Positions 50,996 through 59,669 of a stretch of 64,000 bases of DNA are shown here, in pieces. The first letter of the stretch is position 1. Each line of letters begins with the position of its first letter. A model generated the notes under the pieces. That model saw only the letters and a list, made by a program, of their open reading frames with translations. It had not been told where the DNA came from and made no database searches. Made by a program: the position numbers and the translations under genes. The DNA comes from Candidatus Poribacteria bacterium (GTDB lineage: Bacteria > Poribacteria > WGA-4E > WGA-3G): positions 1 to 64,000 of the forward strand of contig JAJDUH010000021.1 in assembly GCA_022826805.1 (NCBI GenBank). Reading direction: 5' to 3'.

Positions 50996-52888
50996 ATGAA
51001 TCACGAAGCGTCACGCACCACCGAAGACGTTCAAAAACCGTCAATACTCCGGTTTTTTGTCGGTACCCTTGTCCTGGGTTCGATCCTCATTATTCTCACC
51101 TGTTATTGGATTATCTCCGCGGAAAATCGCGTCGTATGGGAACTGACCGACTTTTCCATCTTTCCGACAGTCCTCTTCACATTTTTCCTGTTAGCACTCA
51201 TAGCACCGCTTCTTAAAAAGATGTTCAAGGGGTTTGCACCGACTTCGCGTGAACTCGCACTAAGTTATATCATGGTCTCAGTGGCGACAGCACTCGCCGG
51301 TCACGACATCATTCGGCAATTGGTCCCGATGATTGCTAACGCAGGGTGGTTCGCGACCCCTGAAAACGAATGGGCAGCGCTTTTCTTCCGATTCATGCCG
51401 ACCTGGCTAACGATTACCGATCGGGGCATTCTACAAGGCTATTTTGAGGGCGACGATACGTTTTGGCAGGAGCACTATTTGCAAGCGTGGATGTGGCCAA
51501 TTGTGGCGTGGAGCGGATTGGTAATTGTTATCCTATTTATGATGCTTTGTGTCAACATTATTATCCGAAGACAGTGGATTGATCATGAAAAGTTGAGTTA
51601 TCCTTTGACGACACTCCCGATCGAACTGCTGGGGAATACGTCCGCACTTTTTCGCAATAAGTTGATTTGGCTCGGTTTCGGCATCGCGTTTGGGTTAGAG
51701 ATTCTGGCGGGACTGAACTACCTCTTTCCAGTAATCCCTGCGCTTAAAATTAAGTATCAACTCTATTTTTCTGAGCGTCCGTGGAACGCTGTAGGACGTC
51801 TGCCTGTTTACGTCTACCCGTTCGCAATAGGGTTTGGGTATCTCATGCCGCTGGAGTTGTCGTTATCGTTTTGGTTTTTCTATCTGTATTGGGGGGCACA
51901 GCGCGTTTTCTTCAGCGCAACAGGTTGGACAACTGCTATTAGTTTACAACAGGAGCAACGCTGCGGTGCTTGGCTGGGAATAGGCACACTAGCACTTGTC
52001 ACAAGTCGGCGAGAGATTTTCAAAGTCCTCAGTGGTGTATTTTCCTTTAGATCTAAGGACGGCTTATATCGACTTGCTGTCTTTGGATTAGTGATCGGCA
52101 TGGCATTTGTGCTGACGTTCTGGTATTACGCTGGGTTGTCGCCGTGGGTCGTCCTTGGCTATTTCAGTATCTACTTGGTGTTATGTATTGCAATGACCCG
52201 CATGCGTGCGGAACTCGGACCACCGACACATGAATTACACAATATGCACCCCGACAGGATCATGCTGCGGTTCGTCGGGAGTCGTCCATTAGGGGCACAA
52301 AACCTAACGAACACAACCTTATTGTCATGGTTAGCGTATGGTTATCGATGCCACCCGATGCCGCATCAGTTGGAGGCATTCAAAATCGGCAGGCATTTCC
52401 GTTTGCATGAGAGTAGATTGGTCGTTGCTTTGATTGTGGCATCAATTGTGGGAACAATTGTTTCGATTGTTGGACATGTGGCACTCTATTATGAGTACCG
52501 GTTTGCCCTATGGGGGGTTGGTGAATTCAACCTACTGCAAAGCTGGATTATTGCACCGCGGGCACCGGATATACCGGCTATTCAACATATAACCTTCGGT
52601 TTCCTCTTCACTTGTGTGTTGACCTTTCTGAAACGCCAGTTTTTATGGTGGCCGTTTTATCCTGTCGGCTACGCAGTTGGCAACGGATGGGCGATCGGAT
52701 GGATGTGGTTTTCAATTTTTTTAGGCTGGCTCTTCAAGCAGCTCCTTTTCACAGCGGGTGGGGTGCGCGCCTATCGCAAGGTGCTCCCACTGTTCTTGGG
52801 TTTTGTATTCGGTCAGTTCCTCGCAGGCAGCCTCTGGAGCCTGTTAGGTATCGTGTTGAATAGGAATATGTACACCCTCTTTCCTTGA
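50996..52888 (+). CDS. DUF6785 family multi-span membrane protein
   Basis: The 630-residue protein is very hydrophobic, with about 14 membrane spans. It shows features I associate with DUF6784/DUF6785 proteins, distantly like oligopeptide (OPT) transporters: an early FAPTSRELALSYIMVSVATALAGHD region (residues 77-101), RRQWIDHEKLSYPLTTLPIELL near 196-217, and a late FLKRQFLWWPFYPVGYAVGNGW near 542-563. The family is common in Poribacteria and Planctomycetes and uncharacterised; transport is likely but substrate unknown. Translation probably starts at the very 5' end of the mRNA. Confidence 0.75.
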   Translation: MNHEASRTTEDVQKPSILRFFVGTLVLGSILIILTCYWIISAENRVVWELTDFSIFPTVLFTFFLLALIAPLLKKMFKGFAPTSRELALSYIMVSVATALAGHDIIRQLVPMIANAGWFATPENEWAALFFRFMPTWLTITDRGILQGYFEGDDTFWQEHYLQAWMWPIVAWSGLVIVILFMMLCVNIIIRRQWIDHEKLSYPLTTLPIELLGNTSALFRNKLIWLGFGIAFGLEILAGLNYLFPVIPALKIKYQLYFSERPWNAVGRLPVYVYPFAIGFGYLMPLELSLSFWFFYLYWGAQRVFFSATGWTTAISLQQEQRCGAWLGIGTLALVTSRREIFKVLSGVFSFRSKDGLYRLAVFGLVIGMAFVLTFWYYAGLSPWVVLGYFSIYLVLCIAMTRMRAELGPPTHELHNMHPDRIMLRFVGSRPLGAQNLTNTTLLSWLAYGYRCHPMPHQLEAFKIGRHFRLHESRLVVALIVASIVGTIVSIVGHVALYYEYRFALWGVGEFNLLQSWIIAPRAPDIPAIQHITFGFLFTCVLTFLKRQFLWWPFYPVGYAVGNGWAIGWMWFSIFLGWLFKQLLFTAGGVRAYRKVLPLFLGFVFGQFLAGSLWSLLGIVLNRNMYTLFP

Positions 52889-52910
52889 ATTCAAAACAAA
52901 AAAACACAAC

Positions 52911-53255
52911 TTAGAAATCTTCTAACGCCGCTTCTTCGGATTCAAAAACACCGATGCTCTGTGTGAGCCCGATGGTGTTGAAAATATTTCGGACTTGGGT
53001 AGACGGATGTGCGACGCGTAAAACTTGTCCTTTTTCCCGCATTTTCCAGAGTAATCTGATAACCTCACCGAAACCACTGCTTGTGATAAAACTGCGCCGT
53101 TCAAAATTAAGCAGGACCTTTTCTGCGTCCTGTACTTCAGCATCGGCGTAAGCCTTACTCAACATAGGTTCAGAAGCATCGGTAAGATACCCTGTAATAT
53201 CAAATATTGCGATTTTTCCTTCGTGTCGAATAGAAATTTGGGAATTTGCTCTCAC
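52911..53255 (-). CDS. STAS domain protein (anti-anti-sigma factor type)
   Basis: The 114-residue protein is a lone STAS domain: IRHEGKIAIFDITGYLTDAS at the start, then the diagnostic RRSFITSSGFGEVIRLLWKMREKG region near 49-72, where SSG contains the usual phosphorylatable serine. C-terminal IFNTIGLTQSIGVFESEEAA is typical. Such proteins bind anti-sigma kinases. No partner kinase is nearby. It lies 50 bases after the metallophosphoesterase gene on the same strand, with AGGAGG before the ATG. Confidence 0.88.
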   Translation of the reverse strand: MRANSQISIRHEGKIAIFDITGYLTDASEPMLSKAYADAEVQDAEKVLLNFERRSFITSSGFGEVIRLLWKMREKGQVLRVAHPSTQVRNIFNTIGLTQSIGVFESEEAALEDF

Positions 53256-53305
53256 AATTTCCTCCTATAAAATAACACTCAATTCGTTAGGTTCCGTATA
53301 ATCTA

Positions 53306-54250
53306 TTATTCCTCAGTAAAAGTTCGTTGGAGCGGTGTATGCTCAGGTTGTGCGTGGACTTTTGTGCCGTCGTCGAGATGAAGCCATGTTTCAAATTGTC
53401 GCTCACCTTCCTGTAGGACAATGACCCGCGCGCCGCGGGGAAATCCCTCTCTGCCATAGGTATTATAGCCAGTAGCACGACCGTAACAGAGACGAATCCC
53501 ATGGAAATCACCCCAGAAGTCGTTGACATGTTCATGTCCGACGAAGGTCCCCATCACATCACCAGCTTCATGCATTGCAGCGAAAAAACCGGTATTCACC
53601 CGAGGTGCGCAAACATCCTCATATTTCACACCGTAGCAGGTATGAAAATCCCACACCTCGTGATATTCGGGAATTGGGATATGGAAAAAGGCGAGTGCCG
53701 GAAGTGGATGTCCGGCTTCGGCGGTGAGTCTTGCGGATTCTTGCAGATACCATGCGATTTGTTCTCGTTTAATCCAATCGTAGCCACCAATATTTGTTTG
53801 GGCGTAACTGCCTGAATCAATGAAATACAACACCGCAGCTGCGTCGCTCTGCTCAGCACTCTGGATGGGTAAAATGTAATTTCCAACGCCAGGCACCTCT
53901 TCGGGTCCGGGTTGTGCGAGTGACAGTTCGCTTTCTTGCATTACTGCCATTAGTTCATGGCGATCGGCGGTGCCTTCGTCATCGTGGTTCCCCAAAACCG
54001 CCGACCATGGAATGCCACCGTCCTCTACAATTTCGATAACCTGTCGGAGGGAGTCAGCAGCATCGTTGCATCCACCGCCGGCTAAAATATCGCCCGTCAG
54101 CACAACTAAATCTGGAGATTCGGCTTTCATTATCTGCGTCATCAATGTCGCTGATTGCTTATCAGGTGCTTCACCATTATGCCAATGAATATCGGTAAAT
54201 TGAACGATTTTGAAACGGTGATGGCTGCGAAACTTTAATATGTTTTTCAC
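53306..54250 (-). CDS. Calcineurin-like metallophosphoesterase
   Basis: The 314-residue protein has the dimetal phosphoesterase motifs in order: VQFTDIHWHN near residue 16, VLTGDILAGGG near 48, AVLGNHDDEG near 85, FFHIP near 187 and GTFVGHEHVNDFWG near 235. It resembles phosphohydrolases of the purple acid phosphatase/Ser-Thr phosphatase group often found as 'metallophosphoesterase family protein'. No signal peptide is seen, so it is probably cytosolic. The start is GTG 54250, eleven bases after GAGGAG. Substrate unknown. Confidence 0.88.
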   Translation of the reverse strand: MKNILKFRSHHRFKIVQFTDIHWHNGEAPDKQSATLMTQIMKAESPDLVVLTGDILAGGGCNDAADSLRQVIEIVEDGGIPWSAVLGNHDDEGTADRHELMAVMQESELSLAQPGPEEVPGVGNYILPIQSAEQSDAAAVLYFIDSGSYAQTNIGGYDWIKREQIAWYLQESARLTAEAGHPLPALAFFHIPIPEYHEVWDFHTCYGVKYEDVCAPRVNTGFFAAMHEAGDVMGTFVGHEHVNDFWGDFHGIRLCYGRATGYNTYGREGFPRGARVIVLQEGERQFETWLHLDDGTKVHAQPEHTPLQRTFTEE

Positions 54251-54275
54251 TATCTATTTTTCTCCTCGGCGCATA

Positions 54276-54303
54276 ATTGTAACACAATCCCCAAAAATTG
54301 CAA
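54276..54303 (-). promoter_or_regulatory. Promoter for the metallophosphoesterase-STAS operon
   Basis: On the minus strand TTGCAA (54298-54303) and TACAAT (54276-54281) are 16 bases apart; the GAGGAG ribosome-binding site and GTG 54250 follow. Confidence 0.6.
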
Positions 54304-54539
54304 GTAAATTCTTTATTGATAAAATCACCACATTAAGATCTACGATGGCAAGTTCCTCCATCATTATAGAGACACTTATCCAGAAAAAGATAGTAAAAAG
54401 TTGTCAATCAGTTGAAGCGTTGGGTTTCACTGGTATTTCGGAATATAGAAGCATACAAAAAAACAAGATTCCTGTGTTAAATGGATTTCGTTTTTATTGC
54501 CTCGCTCAACCCAACCTACGAGTCTACACCAGAATAGCC

Positions 54540-54568
54540 TTGCTACATCCATCTTTTCGTGGTAACAT
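54540..54568 (+). promoter_or_regulatory. Possible promoter for pyrK, close to the start codon
   Basis: TTGCTA at 54540-54545 and TAACAT at 54563-54568 have a 17-base spacer. The expected start lies at about the pyrK ATG (54576), which has no Shine-Dalgarno site. The 54304-54539 stretch before it is open in the pyrK frame but shows no conserved protein. Confidence 0.4.
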
Positions 54569-54575
54569 ATATGCT

Positions 54576-55412
54576 ATGCGAAATGACCGCTTGTCAAATA
54601 GCTACGACATTCATACTGCTATTCTCTCAAACGAGGAGGTGGCAGAAGCACATTACCTACTACGCTGTGAGTGTGCAGAGATTGCGAAACATGCGCGTCC
54701 AGGGCAGTTTATCCACGTCATGATTCCGCAAGGTTCTGGGCTTTTACTTCGTCGTCCGTTTACCATCTATACGGTGGAAGGGTCCGAGATAACCATGCTG
54801 TATCAGATCATCGGGGACGGAACAAAACAGCTGTCGGAGATGCCGAAAGATGCTCCATTGCAAGTTTTAGGACCGCTCGGTAATACTTTCAATTACACCA
54901 CGAAACCTGAACCGGCAATTCTTGTTGGTGGTGGTGCGGGTATCGCCTCGCTCATGTTACTGGCTGTGGCATTACGCAAAAAGGGTATAGAGACGATCGG
55001 ATTAGTAGGAGCACAGTACCACGCTCGACTCTTGAGCGTCTCGGATTTAGAATCTATCGGTATCACGGTCTATATCGCGACAGATGACGGAAGTGTGGGA
55101 CATCACGGATACATCACTGACCTCCTCACAGACCTGCTGAAGGAGAGTAGGAATCAGGGTTGCAAATCCCTCTTACATCCGACGATTTATGCGTGCGGCC
55201 CCCACGGAATGTTATCTGCTGTCACAAAGATTGCCGCAGATTTTGAAGTGCCTGCTCAAATCGCCATGGAAAATCGGATGGGATGTGCAATGGGTGTATG
55301 CCTCGGTTGTGTCTGTCCAGTCCGCACAGGTACAGATAGTTTTGAATATCAACGTGTTTGCACCGAAGGTCCTGTCTTTAACGCTACCGACATTGTGTGG
55401 AGTATTTTTTAA
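54576..55412 (+). CDS. pyrK: Dihydroorotate dehydrogenase electron transfer subunit PyrK-like
   Basis: PyrK passes electrons from dihydroorotate dehydrogenase (PyrD type 1B) to NAD through FAD and a 2Fe-2S cluster. From ATG 54576 the protein has 278 residues: a ferredoxin-reductase barrel with HARPGQFIHVMIP and LLRRPFTIYTVEG (FAD), an NAD domain with ILVGGGAGIASLML, and the cluster motif MGCAMGVCLGCVCPV plus a Cys in RVCTEGPVF. The frame stays open to 54240 but the extra 112 residues look unconserved. No pyrD lies beside it, so a role with another oxidoreductase cannot be excluded. Confidence 0.85.
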   Translation: MRNDRLSNSYDIHTAILSNEEVAEAHYLLRCECAEIAKHARPGQFIHVMIPQGSGLLLRRPFTIYTVEGSEITMLYQIIGDGTKQLSEMPKDAPLQVLGPLGNTFNYTTKPEPAILVGGGAGIASLMLLAVALRKKGIETIGLVGAQYHARLLSVSDLESIGITVYIATDDGSVGHHGYITDLLTDLLKESRNQGCKSLLHPTIYACGPHGMLSAVTKIAADFEVPAQIAMENRMGCAMGVCLGCVCPVRTGTDSFEYQRVCTEGPVFNATDIVWSIF

Positions 55413-55427
55413 TTGTAAAATCTACCA

Positions 55428-55466
55428 TAGTTTGTGTCGTAAATGGCACAAACTAACAGTTTGTGC
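55428..55466 (+). promoter_or_regulatory. Alternative hairpins between pyrK and bioB
   Basis: TAGTTTGTG (55428-55436) can pair with CACAAACTA (55447-55455), while GCACAAACT (55446-55454) can pair instead with AGTTTGTGC (55458-55466) around an AAC loop. The two stems share their middle arm and exclude each other. It may be an attenuator-like switch or a repeat remnant. Confidence 0.45.
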
Positions 55467-55502
55467 TACACTGAAATAGTTTGGAAATCCGACGTTAAAA
55501 AT

Positions 55503-56606
55503 ATGGAAACAACATTTTATCACGAATTGACCACCACAAGCCTCCAAGGTGAACTGCTCTCTGATGATTGCTGTAAAAAGATTTTAACTGCATCGGAGGT
55601 GGGCTTGCTTCCGCTTTTGGATGCGGCATATCAGGTGCGCAAAACCTATTTCCAGAACACGGTTCAATTGCATATCCTGAATAATGCGCAGAACGGCTAC
55701 TGCCCAGAGGATTGCCACTACTGCGCGCAGGCGAGTTCCGCAACAGCAGATATCGAGGCGTACCCTTTAAAACCTGATGCTGAGATTTTAGCAGAAGCCG
55801 AACGCGCCTATGAATCAGGGGCATACCGCTATTGTATCGTAATGAGTGGACGCGGTCCTTCACCAAAAAGGGTTGCCCACCTCGCTGAACTTATCCGCGC
55901 TGTGAAAACACGCTATCCGATCGAGGTATGCCTCTCCGCCGGACTGATTGATATAGAAGCTGCTCACACCTTGAAAGCCGCGGGACTGGATAGATTGAAC
56001 CATAACCTGAATACTTCTGAAGCCCACTATCCGAAGATATGTAGCACACACAGTTATCAGGATAGAATGGAAACACTACAAGCAGCACAAAAAGTCGGAC
56101 TTGCTTGTTGCTCAGGCATCATTGTTGGGATGGGTGAAGAGATCAGCGATTTAATTGAGGTAGCAAAAGAGTTACGATGCCTTGAGGTGGCTTCGCTTCC
56201 GGTCAATTTTTTTCTTCCGATATCCGGGACGCAATTGTCAGAATTTGCTCCGGCACAGCGGAATGTTTCTATTACTTTAACACCGGATTATTGTCTGCGT
56301 GTGCTCTGTCTGTATCGATTTTTGAATCCGAGAGCAGAGATACGGGTGGCAGCAGGTAGGGAACACTATCTACGGAGTATGGAAGTGATGGCACTTTATC
56401 CGGCAAATTCGATGTTTATAGAGGGTTATCTGAATGCGGCAGGGACAGGGACAGCGCGCACCCTCCAAATGATCGAGGATGCGGGGTTTACGGTGAAAAC
56501 AAACGGAGATGGTGCAAAACAACTCAAAGAGAGTGAAAAGAAAAAAGCAGACGTACTACTCAAGGAATTGAAAGTACTTCGACCGCGGATGGCATCGAGT
56601 ACTTAG
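55503..56606 (+). CDS. bioB: Biotin synthase
   Basis: BioB is the radical SAM enzyme that inserts sulfur into dethiobiotin. The 367-residue protein has the radical SAM cysteines in GYCPEDCHYCAQ near 66-77, the preceding VQLHILNNAQNG, the NHNLNTSEAHYPKICSTHSY region near 165-184 (split), and the catalytic Arg region VAAGREHYLRS near 289. I start at ATG 55503; an upstream in-frame ATG at 55443 lies inside the repeat. No Shine-Dalgarno site is seen. The other bio genes are not in the window. Confidence 0.93.
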   Translation: METTFYHELTTTSLQGELLSDDCCKKILTASEVGLLPLLDAAYQVRKTYFQNTVQLHILNNAQNGYCPEDCHYCAQASSATADIEAYPLKPDAEILAEAERAYESGAYRYCIVMSGRGPSPKRVAHLAELIRAVKTRYPIEVCLSAGLIDIEAAHTLKAAGLDRLNHNLNTSEAHYPKICSTHSYQDRMETLQAAQKVGLACCSGIIVGMGEEISDLIEVAKELRCLEVASLPVNFFLPISGTQLSEFAPAQRNVSITLTPDYCLRVLCLYRFLNPRAEIRVAAGREHYLRSMEVMALYPANSMFIEGYLNAAGTGTARTLQMIEDAGFTVKTNGDGAKQLKESEKKKADVLLKELKVLRPRMASST

Positions 56607-56659
56607 TTTTGAGCAGTCGTGGACAATTACAGCGTCGGAAAAAACAAGTAAAGACAGAC

Positions 56660-56678
56660 TGAGAATCTCACATTCTCA
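56660..56678. terminator. Weak hairpin between convergent bioB and serS
   Basis: TGAGAAT (56660-56666) and ATTCTCA (56672-56678) form a perfect 7-bp stem with a five-base loop in the convergent gap. It lacks a T-run on either side, so termination is only suggested by position. Confidence 0.3.
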
Positions 56679-56687
56679 CAATAAATC

Positions 56688-57977
56688 TTACCCAATCTGT
56701 GCTACTCCGCCCATATAGGGTTGTAGAATAGCAGGCACCCGGACTGTGCCGTCAGGGTTCTGATACGTCTCAAGGAGTGCAATGACGACGCGAGGTAGCG
56801 CTGTACCAGACGCATTAAGCGTATGAATAAACTCTGGTTTCGCTCCGGGTTCTGGGCGAAATCGGATATTGGCGCGCCGGGCTTGAAAGGCTTCAAAATT
56901 ACTACAAGAGGAGACCTCCAAAAACCGCTGTCCTGTAGGTGCCCACACCTCAATATCGTAACATTTTGCGGCGGAGAAGCCGAGCTCCACCGTGCAATGT
57001 TGTACGACGCGATACGCCAGACCGAGTGCCTGTAAAACGCTTTCAGCATTCTCCAGTAGCGACTCATGTTCAGCGTAGGAAGTTTCAGGCGTAGTAAATT
57101 TTACCATCTCCACCTTGTCAAATTGATGAATGCGTTGTAAGCCGCGTGTATCTTTACCGTAAGCCCCGGCTTCGCGTCGGAAACACGGCGTATAGGCGGT
57201 ATAATAGATAGGCAATTCGTCCGCAGAAAGTATCTCACCCGCGAAGAGATTCGTCACAGGCACCTCGGCAGTTGGAATTAGAAACAGATCGCTGTCTGGG
57301 TTCTCTTCATCCCTGTCACATCGATACATATCCGCTTCAAATTTGGGGAGTTGACCTGTGCCAGTCATTGTCGGTCGGTTGGCAAGGAACGGCGGAGAGA
57401 CTTCGGTATAACCGTGTTCAGTGGTGTGCAAGTCAAGCATGAATTGAATTAGCGCGCGCTCCAACCGTGCTCCTAAACCCTTAAAAAGAACAAAGTTGGT
57501 CCCTGTGACTTTCGCACCGCGTTGAAAATCGACAATATCCAACCCTTCAGCGATTTCCCAATGTGGTTTCAGTTGAAAATCAAAACTGGGCAATTCACCC
57601 CATGTCTTGATTTCGACGTTATCCTCTTCACCGACACCGACAGGCGTACTCGCCTCTGGCATATTTGGAATTGTCAATAGGATTGCATCTACTTCGGTTT
57701 TTGTACTATTAGCTTCGGCGGTGAGTTCCTTGATTTTTTGGGAGAGTTCCCGCATCTCGGCGATCGTCTCTGTGGCATCCAGTTTTTCCCTTTTCAACTG
57801 AGCGATTTCTTGGGAGACCTTGTTTTGGTGTGCTTTGAGGGATTGCGTATATGTCAAGTTTTCACGCCAGCATGTATCCAATTCGACCAGCCGATCCAAA
57901 TCGGCTTCAATGTGACGATCTGCTAACATCTGGCGAACAGCTTCAATATTTTCGCGAATAAATTTAAGGTCGAGCAC
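56688..57977 (-). CDS. serS: Serine-tRNA ligase
   Basis: SerRS charges tRNA-Ser. The 429-residue protein starts [18 protein letters not shown], the standard SerRS start, followed by the long antiparallel coiled coil for tRNA binding (about residues 25-105). Class II motifs follow: motif 2 in [19 protein letters not shown] near 260 with [10 protein letters not shown], and motif 3 near [18 protein letters not shown] at 385. Length is typical. It is on the same strand as, and 303 bases beyond, the tRNA pair. Confidence 0.95.
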   Translation of the reverse strand: MLDLKFIRENIEAVRQMLADRHIEADLDRLVELDTCWRENLTYTQSLKAHQNKVSQEIAQLKREKLDATETIAEMRELSQKIKELTAEANSTKTEVDAILLTIPNMPEASTPVGVGEEDNVEIKTWGELPSFDFQLKPHWEIAEGLDIVDFQRGAKVTGTNFVLFKGLGARLERALIQFMLDLHTTEHGYTEVSPPFLANRPTMTGTGQLPKFEADMYRCDRDEENPDSDLFLIPTAEVPVTNLFAGEILSADELPIYYTAYTPCFRREAGAYGKDTRGLQRIHQFDKVEMVKFTTPETSYAEHESLLENAESVLQALGLAYRVVQHCTVELGFSAAKCYDIEVWAPTGQRFLEVSSCSNFEAFQARRANIRFRPEPGAKPEFIHTLNASGTALPRVVIALLETYQNPDGTVRVPAILQPYMGGVAQIG

Positions 57978-58111
57978 AGCGGTTCTGCTCCTCCATTTTA
58001 AGGTTTTGCTTGCAAGCCACTATTCATAAGTGAGATTCTTAGACAGGGATTATGCACAGCACGCCTCATAAATAGTTTAAAAGGACTCCCAATGAAAACG
58101 TCTCATGGAAG

Positions 58112-58145
58112 AAACCCCCTAAATCCCCCTTATCAGGGGACTTAC
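58112..58145 (+). repeat. Second copy of the dispersed CCTAAATC-CCCTTATCA repeat
   Basis: AACCCCCTAAATCCCCCTTA followed by TCAGGGGACTTAC matches the minus-strand copy near 27265-27297. The CCCCTTATCAGGGG core is a small palindrome. Between serS and tRNA-Asp (57978-58280) I see only this and the terminator below. Confidence 0.5.
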
Positions 58146-58224
58146 AATATACTTCCTAAAAAGTTCTCTGTAGGTACAGGTATATTGGTATTTATGAGAT
58201 AGACTGTAGTAAACTGCCCTGTAC

Positions 58225-58262
58225 CAAAAAAGCCACCGCATTGTGAGACACAACGTGTGGCT
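58225..58262 (-). terminator. Rho-independent terminator after tRNA-Asp
   Basis: On the minus strand AGCCAC and GTGGCT close an outer 6-bp stem, with a second inner stem (CGTTGT/ACAATG, one G-U pair) separated by a small internal loop; TTTTTT follows directly. It is well placed 20 bases beyond the tRNA-Asp 3' end. Confidence 0.7.
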
Positions 58263-58280
58263 AATTTTGTATAATAGCAA

Positions 58281-58355
58281 CGGGCCCGACGGGACTTGAA
58301 CCCGCGACCTCCTGCGTGACAGGCAGGCGCGCTAGACCAACTGCGCCACGAGCCC
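58281..58355 (-). tRNA. tRNA-Asp (anticodon GTC)
   Basis: The 75-nt minus-strand sequence folds as a cloverleaf: acceptor GGGCTCG/CGGGCCC, anticodon stem CCTGC/GCAGG with loop CTGTCAC giving anticodon GTC, T-arm GCGGG-TTCAAGT-CCCGT, and discriminator G. CCA is not encoded. It is transcribed after tRNA-Val. Confidence 0.95.
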
Positions 58356-58374
58356 ATAAAAGATACCTAACAGG

Positions 58375-58448
58375 TAGGCGGGACAGGACTTGAACCTGTG
58401 ACCTACAGCTTGTAAGGCTGTCGCTCTAGCCACCTGAGCTACCCGCCC
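58375..58448 (-). tRNA. tRNA-Val (anticodon TAC)
   Basis: The 74-nt minus-strand sequence has acceptor GGGCGGG/CCCGCCT (first pair G-U), D-arm with AGCTCAGGTGGCTAGAGC, anticodon stem ACAGC/GCTGT with loop CTTACAA (anticodon TAC, valine), T-arm ACAGG-TTCAAGT-CCTGT and discriminator A. CCA is not encoded (CCT follows). Confidence 0.95.
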
Positions 58449-58523
58449 AAAATGAGATAATGTAAATTTCAATCTCACAATCGAGGAACTTTCCAGCATC
58501 ACCTCATCTCAAGGACGTTATTA

Positions 58524-58552
58524 AGTATACCACATAGTTTGGGGTTTGTCAA
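58524..58552 (-). promoter_or_regulatory. Promoter of the tRNA-Val/tRNA-Asp operon
   Basis: On the minus strand a perfect TTGACA (58547-58552) and TATACT (58524-58529) are 17 bases apart. It is the strongest promoter seen and lies 76 bases upstream of tRNA-Val. Confidence 0.8.
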
Positions 58553-58649
58553 GAAAAAGTGTTATTTTTTCCCAAAAACAAAAAAGAATGTTTTTAGGCA
58601 CTGTTTGCAAGCTAACACCAAGTACAGAACAAGCGTAGAACGGTTTCAT

Positions 58650-59354
58650 TTATTCTCGTGGTTTGTCGTTTCCTCGATAGGGTCGCTCGCCACGGACAAG
58701 TACTTTTCTTGGATTTTCATCCAATGAGAGTTCATCCGTGCTGTGGTAACCGAGTGTTATACTCATCCGCGTGCGATCTGTACGATTCACCCCAGCCGAA
58801 TGGATTATCATGCTGTCAATAGCAAGCAAACCACCCGCTGGCATTGGTAACGGAATGGCTTGGTTTGCAGCAATTTGCTGAATTTCTTCATCCTTAAGAC
58901 TGGCGAACGCCGGTAGATGATGTGATCCAGGGACAACTCGTGTACAACCGTTCTCCAAATTTGTGTCCTCCAGATAGACCAACACAGTCGCGATTGTTCG
59001 GGACCAGTGCCGGACATCACGATGCAAGTCAAGCGAATGGGTTGAACCCGCATCACGGAGATAAATGTGATTGTGGCGATTCAACACAAATTCTATATTC
59101 GGACCCAATATCGATTCCAATGGATTGAGGATCTCATCACACGTAATCGTCTCTCGGAAGATACCACCGCGTTCCCAAATTGCAGAGATTCGGATGATTC
59201 TACCATTTTGTCTTGCTACTGGCTCGACAACCTCCGCCATGTCCTTTAGTGCTGCCGCTTTTAGTGCCTCTACCCGATCCATCGGAAGTTGGGTTGGCAA
59301 TTTGACGAAGCCGTTGTGCCGAAACAGCTGAATTTCTTGTGGCGTCAGTTCCAT
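58650..59354 (-). CDS. Phytanoyl-CoA dioxygenase (PhyH) family protein
   Basis: The 234-residue protein is a non-haem iron, 2-oxoglutarate-dependent oxygenase of the PhyH type. The iron ligands are seen as the H-x-D in LDLHRDVRHW near 121-130 and the distal His in DSMIIHSAGVNRTDRTRMS near 184-202, whose Arg would bind 2-oxoglutarate. The N-terminal helix FRHNGFVKLP is also typical. Substrate is unknown; the family is strongly expanded in Poribacteria and Planctomycetes. GGAGGG lies six bases before the ATG. Confidence 0.9.
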   Translation of the reverse strand: MELTPQEIQLFRHNGFVKLPTQLPMDRVEALKAAALKDMAEVVEPVARQNGRIIRISAIWERGGIFRETITCDEILNPLESILGPNIEFVLNRHNHIYLRDAGSTHSLDLHRDVRHWSRTIATVLVYLEDTNLENGCTRVVPGSHHLPAFASLKDEEIQQIAANQAIPLPMPAGGLLAIDSMIIHSAGVNRTDRTRMSITLGYHSTDELSLDENPRKVLVRGERPYRGNDKPRE

Positions 59355-59395
59355 CGGTTTCCCTCCGTCGCATTTAGCGTAAATTACAAAATGTT

Positions 59396-59424
59396 AGTTT
59401 AGCACGAATCGTCTGGGTGGTCAA
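59396..59424 (-). promoter_or_regulatory. Promoter of the PhyH-type gene
   Basis: On the minus strand TTGACC (59419-59424) and TAAACT (59396-59401) are 17 bases apart, with an extended -10 (TGC). A leader of about 35 nt precedes the ATG. Confidence 0.6.
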
Positions 59425-59475
59425 CAGAGAATTATGACATGTCAAGGCTATTTATGGTAGATATTAGAATTAATT

Positions 59476-59578
59476 AGACCCTTTGGGGTAGCAAGGCATA
59501 AAGCCGAAGCTATCCTCGCCAAACAGGACTTGTGCGAATGATTTGGGGTTAGAAACCCTCCCACAAGAAAATTGAATG
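59476..59578 (+). ncRNA. Candidate structured leader RNA upstream of the amidase gene
   Basis: Two compound stems are visible. The first pairs GGGGTAGC (59485-59492) with GCTATCCT (59508-59515, two G-U pairs) around an inner GGC-ATAAA-GCC hairpin. The second pairs CTTGTG (59529-59534) with CACAAG (59563-59568) around GGGTT-AGA-AACCC. I could not match it to a known riboswitch family. The promoter upstream is weak (ATGACA near 59434). Confidence 0.35.
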
Positions 59579-59629
59579 CCCTGATGCCAGGCAGACTTTA
59601 CTACCAAATGGAAACGGATTACATCAGAA

Positions 59630-59669
59630 TGGTACAATTTAGTAACGAAAAACGAAAATATTTCGTTTT
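59630..59669 (+). promoter_or_regulatory. Extended -10 box and palindrome before the amidase gene
   Basis: TGGTACAAT at 59630-59638 fits an extended -10 promoter. Eleven bases on, AAAACGAAA-ATA-TTTCGTTTT (59649-59669) is a perfect 9-bp inverted repeat followed by ATTTTAC. It could be a repressor site at the transcription start, or a weak terminator ending the structured leader. Confidence 0.45.

Noticed and set aside
54240..54575. N-terminal extension of PyrK by 112 residues
   Set aside because: The extra part shows no conserved PyrK sequence, overlaps the divergent gene's start and promoter, and ATG 54576 matches the family length.
55428..55466. BirA operator before bioB
   Set aside because: The inverted repeat does not match the TTGTAAACC-type biotin operator and has a second competing arm.
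59476..59669. Assignment of the amidase leader to ydaO (cyclic di-AMP), GEMM (cyclic di-GMP) or cobalamin riboswitches
   Set aside because: The conserved core motifs of these families could not be found by eye; only generic stems are supported.
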